NCBI GenBank assembly: GCA_023432655.1 | Contig: JAEYUK010000186.1 | Span: 1 to 6,614 of the forward strand | Reading direction: 5' to 3' | DNA: 6,614 bases | Source of the DNA: Pseudomonadota bacterium | GTDB lineage: Bacteria; Bdellovibrionota; Bacteriovoracia; Bacteriovoracales; Bacteriovoracaceae | Shown here: positions 1-5,378 of the stretch, in pieces | How positions within the stretch are numbered: position 1 is the first letter of the stretch | Layout: each line of letters begins with the position of its first letter | Notes under the pieces: model-generated | Told to the model about the DNA's origin: nothing | Database searches by the model: none | What the model saw: the letters and a program-made list of their open reading frames with translations, nothing else | Translations under genes and position numbers: made by a program

Positions 1-194
1 AAATTGGCCCCTCTTTGAGTCTCACCCTTCGGAGTCATAAGTTTTGGTGCTTTGTTGTAATCGTAATAACAATCGAGATCAAAATTTTGGTCCGTATCTA
101 AGTAGGCCTTAGTCACCCTTTCGGCGAAGGTTTGTCCATAAACGGGGGTTACCAGGAGAAGCGCTAATAAGGGGAAGATATTAAGGGTTTTCAT
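1..194 (-). CDS. Secreted protein of unknown function, N-terminal part only
   Basis: The reading frame opens at ATG 194 and runs without a stop to the window edge, giving 64 complete codons. The first 20 residues form a classic Sec signal peptide: MK at the start, a hydrophobic stretch (IFPLLALLLVTPV), then a likely signal peptidase I site after VYG and before QT. There is no lipobox cysteine, so the product should be periplasmic or exported and soluble. The visible mature part (about 44 residues) is polar and aromatic, with a DLDCYYDY patch holding its only cysteine; I do not recognise a family. The start is supported by the signal peptide, although the nearest Shine-Dalgarno is spaced for a mini-ORF upstream (see 191-205). 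It is divergent from the lipoprotein gene at 362. It is certainly a real gene; its function is unknown. Confidence 0.8.
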   Translation of the reverse strand, partial: MKTLNIFPLLALLLVTPVYGQTFAERVTKAYLDTDQNFDLDCYYDYNKAPKLMTPKGETQRGAN

Positions 195-205
195 GAAGGG
201 TTCAT
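191..205 (-). CDS. Candidate four-codon upstream ORF (MNPS) overlapping the start of the secreted-protein gene
   Basis: On the minus strand ATG 205 is followed by AAC CCT TCA and the stop TGA (193-191). The stop overlaps the start codon of the downstream gene in an ATGA arrangement (194-191). A strong purine-rich Shine-Dalgarno, GGGAGG at 220-215, lies 9 nt before this mini-ORF start but 20 nt before the main ATG. A ribosome binding there would therefore be expected to start on the mini-ORF and then reinitiate on the main gene. The layout is directly visible; translation of the mini-ORF is inference and chance cannot be excluded. Confidence 0.4.
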   Translation of the reverse strand: MNPS

Positions 206-214
206 ACTAGGCTT

Positions 215-243
215 CCTCCCGGCTTTCAAGCAGAGGAGGGAGG
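215..243 (-). promoter_or_regulatory. Leader hairpin that could mask the Shine-Dalgarno of the secreted-protein gene
   Basis: In the minus-strand leader, CCTCCC (243-238) is perfectly complementary to GGGAGG (220-215), the only strong Shine-Dalgarno ahead of the secreted-protein gene. The loop is 17 nt, with an overlapping second pyrimidine run (TCCTC) that could pair alternatively. The structure could occlude ribosome binding. The 6-bp stem is short, so it may also simply reflect purine/pyrimidine bias. Confidence 0.35.
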
Positions 244-253
244 TGAGGAAAAA

Positions 254-259
254 TTTATA
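254..259 (-). promoter_or_regulatory. Candidate -10 box for the secreted-protein gene
   Basis: TATAAA on the minus strand matches the sigma70 -10 consensus at five of six positions. A transcript would start near 247 and have a leader of about 50 nt that includes the hairpin and mini-ORF. The -35 region at the right distance is poor (GCAACA), so the call is weak. Confidence 0.3.
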
Positions 260-304
260 GGATATCTTTGTTTAGTTGTTGCGCCGTGTAAATCCTCAAG
301 ATTC

Positions 305-334
305 TTGGATAACTGAGTATTTGGGTGTTAGACT
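305..334 (+). promoter_or_regulatory. Weak candidate promoter for the LTXXQ-like lipoprotein gene
   Basis: TTGGAT (305-310) and TAGACT (329-334) are separated by 18 nt and would give a leader of about 20 nt. The same TAGACT hexamer appears in the candidate promoter before the synthetase gene. An overlapping TTTATAG (334-340) is an alternative -10. Matches to consensus are modest (3/6 and 4/6). Confidence 0.25.
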
Positions 335-350
335 TTATAGCATTCACAAC

Positions 351-355
351 AAGGA
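351..355 (+). promoter_or_regulatory. Ribosome binding site of the LTXXQ-like lipoprotein gene
   Basis: AAGGA lies 6 nt before ATG 362. It fixes the start of this gene, and the lipoprotein signal peptide begins exactly there. Confidence 0.75.
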
Positions 356-361
356 TTAATT

Positions 362-820
362 ATGAAAACTATTCTCACCCTCGTTTTACTAACGTCTTTA
401 GTCGGATGCGCAGGCAATAAGGCCGCTCGTCAGGAAGTTCAAGAAAAAGTTTCTCAGGAGCAGGTTACCGGTGGCCGGGATTTCTTTAACAAGATCCTGG
501 AAATTATTAATTCTTCTGAGACCTTAAATGCTGATCAGAAGCAAAAACTTCGCGTACTCGTTTCAGAAATTGGCCAAAAAAATAAGACCCTTCACCATGA
601 GTCCTTCAAGCTCCGTTCAGTACTACTAAAAGAACTTGTTTCCGGAAATGTGCATCAAAAAGAAGTGCGTATCTTGAAGAAGAAAATTAAACAAGCTGAG
701 TCTGAAAGAATCGCTAATATTTTTACTGCCATCGATAAGGTTTCGGCCATTGTGTCGAATGATCCTGGGCGTGAAAAAATCATGCAAGAGTTTCTTCAAA
801 TCGACCACATTCGCGATTAA
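362..820 (+). CDS. Small periplasmic lipoprotein, Spy/LTXXQ-like helical protein
   Basis: This encodes a 152-residue protein. Residues 1-15 form a lipoprotein signal peptide ending in the lipobox L-V-G-C with Cys16; Ala at +2 gives no inner-membrane retention signal, so outer-membrane sorting is expected. The rest is almost wholly helical and charged. From about residue 55 it carries L-N-A-D-Q, close to the LTxxQ signature of Spy/CpxP-type periplasmic proteins. Heptad-like helices follow, with a lysine-rich stretch near 100-111 and an acidic-basic helix to about 131. By analogy it could be a periplasmic stress chaperone or sensor, but the match is by motif and architecture only, and a generic coiled-coil lipoprotein is equally possible. 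It is transcribed alone: divergent from the gene to its left and followed by a strong hairpin. The gene is certain, the family tentative. Confidence 0.85.
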   Translation: MKTILTLVLLTSLVGCAGNKAARQEVQEKVSQEQVTGGRDFFNKILEIINSSETLNADQKQKLRVLVSEIGQKNKTLHHESFKLRSVLLKELVSGNVHQKEVRILKKKIKQAESERIANIFTAIDKVSAIVSNDPGREKIMQEFLQIDHIRD

Positions 821-829
821 TTTTTCTCA

Positions 830-861
830 CCAGGAAAGACTCATGAAGCAGTCTTTCCTGG
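830..861 (+). terminator. Perfect 12-bp hairpin after the LTXXQ-like lipoprotein gene
   Basis: CCAGGAAAGACT (830-841) and its exact reverse complement (850-861) flank an 8-nt loop, 9 nt after the lipoprotein stop codon. This is probably the gene's 3' terminator. The tail that follows (ATTCCGTTCTTTG) is only moderately T-rich, so it is not a textbook intrinsic terminator. It may act with Rho or mainly protect the transcript end. It also separates the lipoprotein gene from the candidate synthetase promoter. Confidence 0.65.
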
Positions 862-871
862 ATTCCGTTCT

Positions 872-899
872 TTGATTCAAAAACTCCCTGTAGTAGACT
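872..899 (+). promoter_or_regulatory. Candidate promoter for metG, positioned for a leaderless transcript
   Basis: TTGATT (872-877) and TAGACT (894-899) are 16 nt apart and each match the sigma70 consensus at four of six positions. The expected transcription start, about 7 nt downstream of the -10, falls at about 906-907, on the A of the metG start codon. No Shine-Dalgarno is present between the hairpin and the ATG, which is consistent with a leaderless mRNA. Confidence 0.4.
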
Positions 900-906
900 A
901 AATCCC

Positions 907-2835
907 ATGAAAAAACCATTTACACCTCCTGCTAATGTTAAAGAAGTTCTCGAACGCTTAAACCGTCCCAAAACGGCGATCATCACCGGCGGAATGCCCT
1001 ATGCCAATGGCCCTCTTCATTTAGGACACCTGGCCGGTGCTATGGTTCCACCGGATATTATGGCCCGTTATATGCGGATGTTGATAGGCCCTGAGAACGT
1101 GTTGTTTGTGAGTGGGAATGATGACCATGGTTCTACTTCAGAAGTGGCGGCCCTGAAAGCAGGAATGCCGATACGTGCTTTCATTGATTCCATTCATGAT
1201 AAGCAGGTCTCCACCATCAAGCGCTATGGGATTTCTTACGATATTTTCTCTGGTACCTCTCAACCGGATTGTTTTCCTACCCACAAAGAAACTTCCCAGG
1301 AGTTTATGACGGCCCTTTGGAAAAACGGAATGCTTGAGAAGAAAGTCACTAAGCAGTGGTTTGATCCCAAGTTAAACCGCTTTCTCCAGGATAGAAACGT
1401 TACTGGAAAATGTCCTAATCCAAATTGTACCAATGAAACGGCCTACAGTGATGAGTGCGAAGTTTGTGGAACTCAATATGACCCTTCGGAACTTATTAAT
1501 CCGAAATCATCTTTAAGTGACGCTACTCCTATTTTAAAAGACACTGCTCACCTGTGGCTTAATATGTGGAAGGTTTCAGACCAACTTTTAGAGTGGATTA
1601 AATCCAAGCAAAACAAATGGCGTAAAGGTGTCTTTAACGAAGTTTTTGAAACCGTTCAACCGGCCTTTCAGTTTGATAATACCCATGAAGGGACCTTTAA
1701 AGAAATGCGAGCGACTTTACCTAAACATAAAAGTCGTTACGCTCCTGGAAAGAAGGTCGTGGTTCAGTTTGAAAATAAAGCAGATTTCAATTCCGGACTT
1801 GAGGCCTTCAAGACCCAGGGGATTCCTTGTCAGCTTCTCGATGGTTGGGCCCATCGCTCTATTACTCGTGATGTGACCTGGGGGATTCCTGTACCTGCAG
1901 AGATTGATCCAGAGATGAAAGAGAAAACTCTTTATGTCTGGCCGGACTCTCTCATCGCTCCGATTTCTTTTACCAAGGTGGCCCTTAAGAATAAGGGACG
2001 TGATCCAAAGGAGTATGAGCGCTTCTGGAAAGATCCTGAGGCGAAGATATATCAGTTCTTGGGTCAAGATAACGTGTACTTCTATGTCCTGATGCAAGGG
2101 GCGATGTGGTTAGGAACACAAAAAGAAATTAACCGCCTTCCTGTTCAAAATGAATTTACTCTCACAGATGTTTTCAGTGTCTTCCATCTTATGGTGGATG
2201 GTGAAAAAATGAGTAAGTCGCGTGGGAATTTTTATTCGGGAGATCAGCTGACTGAAGAAATGGGATTTGATCCAGATCAAATCCGTTACTTCCTTTCTAC
2301 TTTAGGACTTCCGGAGAAACAGTCAAATTTTGACTTTGAAACTTTTAAAGAGAGAAACAAATTTCTGGCAGGCCCAATGAATGCGGCCATTGAAAAACCT
2401 ATCTCCGCCGTTCACACTCGCTTTGAAGGCCAGGTTCCAGATGGAAAACTTTTGGAAAAAGCCGAAAAAGAAACAATGAAGATTGTTCAACTCTATGTGA
2501 AGAATATGGAGAAGGCGGAGTACTTAACACTTCTTGGGCAAATTGAAAATTACGCCCGCTTGATCAATAGCTTCTTCGTTCAGTATAAGCCCCATGATGA
2601 CCGGGCTGAGCTAGATGGAAGAAAGGATGCTCTCTACAGTTCATTCTATATTTTAAAAAACCTCATGATCATGCTTTATCCATTCGCCCCTCAAACGATG
2701 GAAAGAGTGAGAGTGTCACTTAATCTTCCGGAGAGTGTTTTTACTTTGAATGAATTAGGAACTGGCATTCCGGCGGGTCATGTGATCGGTCAAAAACAAC
2801 AATACTTTCCTGCAGTAGAAGGGGCCACTGAGTAG
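907..2835 (+). CDS. metG: Divergent methionyl-tRNA synthetase (class I)
   Basis: This cytoplasmic enzyme family joins methionine to tRNA(Met) using ATP. The 642 residues show the class I signatures: HLGH at 38-41 (the HIGH motif), and KMSKS at 434-438. A single zinc knuckle of the E. coli type has Cys169, Cys174, Cys184 and Cys187. The family blocks ELINPKS (195-201) and ITRDVTWGIPVP (319-330) are present. The helical anticodon-binding domain runs from about 475 to the end, with no C-terminal EMAP/Trbp111 domain. Unusual features are an extra segment of about 55-60 residues near 250-308 and non-canonical residues where E. coli MetG contacts methionine and the anticodon. ATG 907 is the first usable start in frame and leaves a 16-residue extension compared with E. 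coli. There is no Shine-Dalgarno. It converges on the OmpA lipoprotein gene. The family is certain; whether methionine is the substrate is less so. Confidence 0.93.
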   Translation: MKKPFTPPANVKEVLERLNRPKTAIITGGMPYANGPLHLGHLAGAMVPPDIMARYMRMLIGPENVLFVSGNDDHGSTSEVAALKAGMPIRAFIDSIHDKQVSTIKRYGISYDIFSGTSQPDCFPTHKETSQEFMTALWKNGMLEKKVTKQWFDPKLNRFLQDRNVTGKCPNPNCTNETAYSDECEVCGTQYDPSELINPKSSLSDATPILKDTAHLWLNMWKVSDQLLEWIKSKQNKWRKGVFNEVFETVQPAFQFDNTHEGTFKEMRATLPKHKSRYAPGKKVVVQFENKADFNSGLEAFKTQGIPCQLLDGWAHRSITRDVTWGIPVPAEIDPEMKEKTLYVWPDSLIAPISFTKVALKNKGRDPKEYERFWKDPEAKIYQFLGQDNVYFYVLMQGAMWLGTQKEINRLPVQNEFTLTDVFSVFHLMVDGEKMSKSRGNFYSGDQLTEEMGFDPDQIRYFLSTLGLPEKQSNFDFETFKERNKFLAGPMNAAIEKPISAVHTRFEGQVPDGKLLEKAEKETMKIVQLYVKNMEKAEYLTLLGQIENYARLINSFFVQYKPHDDRAELDGRKDALYSSFYILKNLMIMLYPFAPQTMERVRVSLNLPESVFTLNELGTGIPAGHVIGQKQQYFPAVEGATE

Positions 2836-2843
2836 TGGCCCCT
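2820..2843. terminator. GC-rich hairpin at the convergent metG/OmpA gene ends
   Basis: AGGGGCCACT (2820-2829) and AGTGGCCCCT (2834-2843) form a perfect 10-bp stem with a GAGT loop. The metG stop codon lies within it (2833-2835), and it starts 8 nt beyond the end of the OmpA-family gene, so both transcripts would carry it. Neither side has a strong T-tract (GGATTTAACT on plus, TCTACTGC on minus). A shared 3'-end or bidirectional terminator role is likely but unproven. Confidence 0.5.
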
Positions 2844-2851
2844 GGATTTAA

Positions 2852-4180
2852 CTAGATACTGACCGGAGTGATGATAACATCTACCCGGCGATTCTGGGCA
2901 CGACCCTGTGGCGTTTTGTTGGAGGCGAGTGGTTTCTCAAAACCAAAACCTTCGGCTTCAATGTCAGTCACCATCTCAGAAGCATTGGCCTCTAAGTATT
3001 TTTTGACTGCTTCGGCACGCTCTTCAGAGAGCTTTTGGTTTAGTTCCTTACCACCAGTTGAGTCCGTGTGACCTTCGACAATGACCTTACTTTGATCAAA
3101 TTCTGAAATCACGTCCTCGACCTTTTTTAGGAGTGCAAAATTATCACCCTGAATGACTGCTTGTGATTTAGGAAATTGCAGTGCTTTCAGACGAATCACA
3201 AGCTTATCGCCTTGTTTATAAACTTCGGCTTCCTCAGGAGAAAAACGTTTTCTGGCGTCTTCGTAAACAGCATTGAGTTTTTGCTCTTCACTGAGTTGAG
3301 TATTCGTGGCGGAGAGTGATTCTGTGACCCCTTTTTCTCTCTCTAAAGCTTCTTGAGTGCGGGCGAGTCTTTCATCTTCCGCCTGCATTCTTAGAGCTGT
3401 CTCTTCAGGAGTGGCGGCAGTAAGCCCTCTCGCTGCTGCGGTCGTTCCTTCAAGCTTTCTTGCTTCTTCTAAGGCGACTGCTGAGTAGATTTCAATTTCC
3501 GCCGTGTTGTTACGATGCTTTGTAATAAAGAGATCCGCTTCTTTATATTTTTCATTGGCAGAGGCGAGAGTTTTAGGTGCGAGGTTTTGGGCCCCGTTTT
3601 TGACCGACTCATCGATTAAAAACCTGGCTTCTCCAAGGTGCTGCTTCTTAATAGCGGCAAGCTCTAAATCCAGGTAGGAAGTAATAAACTGCGCGCGTTT
3701 TTCTTTAAGCTTATCATCTTTATCATTTTCAATTTTAGTCGTTTCTTCTTTTATTTTTTTATCCAGATTAGCAAGTTGACCCGGAAGGAGAGTGTCGGCG
3801 TTTGCTGCCAGAGCGGCATCACGAGCGATAATGACATCACGAAGTTTTTCGCGGTTATCTTCGGCCATGTCCTTCGCCCGATCTAAATAGGCCTGCCCCA
3901 GGGCCACTTCTTTTAAGACTTTCTCTTTGGACTTATCATCTTTTTCCATCTTCCTGGCATTTTTAAGAGCGGTCTTCGCTTCTTTGTAACTCACAGGGGC
4001 CAAGATGTCGTACTCTTCACTTCTGGAGTTTTCAATGGCCATTTCAAGGTTACCTATCTCTTGTTTGGCATTGGCCGACTTAGGGAATTCTTTTATATCC
4101 GGCTTACTACTACAGGCGGTTAAACCAATCACAAGGCCTGCCACTAAGGTCAGATCCTTTATGTGTTTTCCAAATTTCAT
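2852..4180 (-). CDS. OmpA-family peptidoglycan-binding lipoprotein with tandem DUF4398-like modules
   Basis: This encodes a 442-residue protein. The signal peptide ends in the lipobox L-T-A-C with Cys23; Ser at +2 favours outer-membrane sorting. Residues about 36-110 resemble DUF4398 (helical, with Y-x-x-L-A-P-x-x-Y at 57-65). A similar unit recurs at about 181-245 (N-L-A-P-K at 199-203). A charged linker and a coiled coil (about 258-312) follow. The OmpA C-terminal domain spans about 325-440, with GHTDSTG (370-376), LSEERA (384-389) and NRRVDV (430-435). Asp373 and Arg388 match in spacing the Asp/Arg pair that binds the diaminopimelate of peptidoglycan in A. baumannii OmpA. The likely role is to tether the outer membrane to the cell wall through a long helical periplasmic stalk. 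The start is ATG 4180, because AGGAG (4190-4186) sits 5 nt before it; an in-frame GTG at 4186 overlaps that site. Transcribed alone. Confidence 0.93.
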   Translation of the reverse strand: MKFGKHIKDLTLVAGLVIGLTACSSKPDIKEFPKSANAKQEIGNLEMAIENSRSEEYDILAPVSYKEAKTALKNARKMEKDDKSKEKVLKEVALGQAYLDRAKDMAEDNREKLRDVIIARDAALAANADTLLPGQLANLDKKIKEETTKIENDKDDKLKEKRAQFITSYLDLELAAIKKQHLGEARFLIDESVKNGAQNLAPKTLASANEKYKEADLFITKHRNNTAEIEIYSAVALEEARKLEGTTAAARGLTAATPEETALRMQAEDERLARTQEALEREKGVTESLSATNTQLSEEQKLNAVYEDARKRFSPEEAEVYKQGDKLVIRLKALQFPKSQAVIQGDNFALLKKVEDVISEFDQSKVIVEGHTDSTGGKELNQKLSEERAEAVKKYLEANASEMVTDIEAEGFGFEKPLASNKTPQGRAQNRRVDVIITPVSI

Positions 4181-4185
4181 ACGCA

Positions 4186-4190
4186 CTCCT
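4186..4190 (-). promoter_or_regulatory. Ribosome binding site that decides the OmpA-family gene start
   Basis: AGGAG on the minus strand is 5 nt before ATG 4180. The alternative GTG start (4186-4184) shares its first base with this site and so cannot be served by it. Confidence 0.8.
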
Positions 4191-4213
4191 TGAAATTTTT
4201 AAACCTACAGAAT

Positions 4214-4251
4214 GCATAGTGCAAGTTATGGACCAGAAATGTGTGCTATGC
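4214..4251. repeat. Inverted repeat upstream of the OmpA-family gene
   Basis: GCATAG (4214-4219) is mirrored by CTATGC (4246-4251) with 26 nt between. In RNA the stem extends inward by two wobble and two Watson-Crick pairs. It lies in the region that must hold the promoter of the OmpA-family gene, 34-71 nt before its start. It could be a split operator or a leader stem-loop; a six-base match is short enough to arise by chance. Confidence 0.35.
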
Positions 4252-4278
4252 GAAGGATTTGAAAAGAGAGGAAAGAAT

Positions 4279-4316
4279 TCAGAGTTAGTTGCTCTTTTCG
4301 GGGCAACTAACTCTGA
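4279..4316 (-). terminator. Intrinsic terminator of the hydrolase-dehydrogenase operon
   Basis: On the minus strand, 3 nt after the dehydrogenase stop, a perfect 14-bp stem (4316-4303 with 4292-4279) is extended inward by a G-U and a G-C pair. It leaves a small CGAAAA loop. The transcript then continues into a pyrimidine-rich tail (ATTCTTTCCTCTCTTTTC). It isolates the operon from the OmpA-family gene on the same strand. Confidence 0.85.
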
Positions 4317-4319
4317 TGT

Positions 4320-5363
4320 TTAAAGGGACTTCATGTCGATGACGAAACGGTACTTAACGTCATTTTTTACCGTACGATCATAAGCTTCATTGATATTCTC
4401 TATATTAATCATCTCAACTTCTGAGGTGATGTTATGCTTCCCGCAGAAGTCTAAGAGTTCCTGAGTTTCTTTAACCCCACCAATGAGGGAGCCCGCAATC
4501 CTTCTTCGTTTCATGATCAGAAGACCTCCATGAAATTTATCCAGAAGCTCCACCGCCCCAACGATAACCATAGTGGCATCTCGTTTTAAAAGGTTTAGAT
4601 AGGGATTGAGATCATGGTGGCGAGGGATAGTGTTTATCAGGAGATCAAATTTTTCCCGATACTTTTCCATCTGAGTTTGATCGGTAGAGATTAATACCTC
4701 ATGGGCCCCAAGCTTAAGACCATCTTCCGCTTTCTTGGGAGAAGTTGTTACCATTACAACTTTGGTCCCCATGGCATGAGCGAGTTTCACTCCCATGTGG
4801 CCCAAACCGCCCAGACCAATAATACCTACTGTATCTCCGGGTTTAACATTCCATTGGCGAAGAGGGGACCACATAGTGATTCCTGCACATAGAACTGGTG
4901 CCACTGCCTTGGCGTCAAGATTTGTCGGGATTTTAAGAACAAAGTTCTCATCCACAACAATGGATTGGCTGTAGCCACCATAGGTGAAGCCTCCATGTTT
5001 TTTATCTTCACTATTATAGGTCGCGGTGAAACCATTTTCACAGTACTGCTCTAGATGGTCTTCACAAGAGGGACAGGTTTTGCAGGAGTCAACCATACAG
5101 CCCACACCGACAAGGTCTCCTGCTTTGTATTTGGTCACTTTGGGTCCGACAGAAGAAACGATGCCCACAATTTCGTGACCGGGAACGATAGGGTACTCAG
5201 TTCCTTCCCATTCGTTCCGGGCCGTGTGAATATCACTATGGCATACACCGCAGTAAGTGATGTCAATATTTACATCATAGTCGGACGGAGTACGTCTCGT
5301 AATGGAGAAGGGCTTAAGTTTTTCAGTGGCCGAAAAAGCAGCGTAGGCCTTAACTTGTGTCAT
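4320..5363 (-). CDS. Zinc-dependent alcohol dehydrogenase / aldehyde reductase, YahK/CAD type
   Basis: This cytoplasmic medium-chain dehydrogenase interconverts aldehydes and alcohols with NAD(P)H. The protein is 347 residues, the usual family length. The catalytic zinc ligands are Cys38 (in CGVCHSD), His63-Glu64 (in GHE) and Cys159. The structural zinc ligands are Cys94, Cys97, Cys100 and Cys108. The nucleotide-binding motif GLGGLG is at 183-188. The T-T-S-P-K after the second Rossmann strand, rather than an acidic residue, suggests NADPH preference. The sequence follows E. coli YahK closely, including LIMKRRRIAGSLIGG and DVKYRFVID near the end, so reduction of small or aromatic aldehydes is the likely activity. 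ATG 5363 has AGGAG at 5374-5370, 6 nt upstream. It lies 15 nt after the hydrolase-like lipoprotein gene, in the same operon, and ends at a strong terminator. No missing residues seen. Confidence 0.95.
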   Translation of the reverse strand: MTQVKAYAAFSATEKLKPFSITRRTPSDYDVNIDITYCGVCHSDIHTARNEWEGTEYPIVPGHEIVGIVSSVGPKVTKYKAGDLVGVGCMVDSCKTCPSCEDHLEQYCENGFTATYNSEDKKHGGFTYGGYSQSIVVDENFVLKIPTNLDAKAVAPVLCAGITMWSPLRQWNVKPGDTVGIIGLGGLGHMGVKLAHAMGTKVVMVTTSPKKAEDGLKLGAHEVLISTDQTQMEKYREKFDLLINTIPRHHDLNPYLNLLKRDATMVIVGAVELLDKFHGGLLIMKRRRIAGSLIGGVKETQELLDFCGKHNITSEVEMINIENINEAYDRTVKNDVKYRFVIDMKSL

Positions 5364-5369
5364 AAATTT

Positions 5370-5374
5370 CTCCT
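5370..5374 (-). promoter_or_regulatory. Ribosome binding site of the alcohol dehydrogenase gene
   Basis: AGGAG on the minus strand, 6 nt before ATG 5363, lies inside the 15-nt spacer after the upstream gene. The dehydrogenase is therefore translated independently within the operon. Confidence 0.8.
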
Positions 5375-5378
5375 AACT

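Noticed and set aside
820..906. T-box or riboswitch upstream of the synthetase
   Set aside because: The space is under 90 nt, holds only a simple hairpin, and lacks any T-box consensus; a promoter fits the region better.
1717..2097. 126-codon open frame on the minus strand inside the synthetase gene
   Set aside because: It is antisense to motifs that are clearly coding on the plus strand, and its translation resembles no family.
4196..4224. Promoter-like pair TTGCAC-17-TAAAAA before the OmpA-family gene
   Set aside because: The matches are weak and the implied transcription start would fall inside the Shine-Dalgarno, so the transcript would lose its ribosome binding site.
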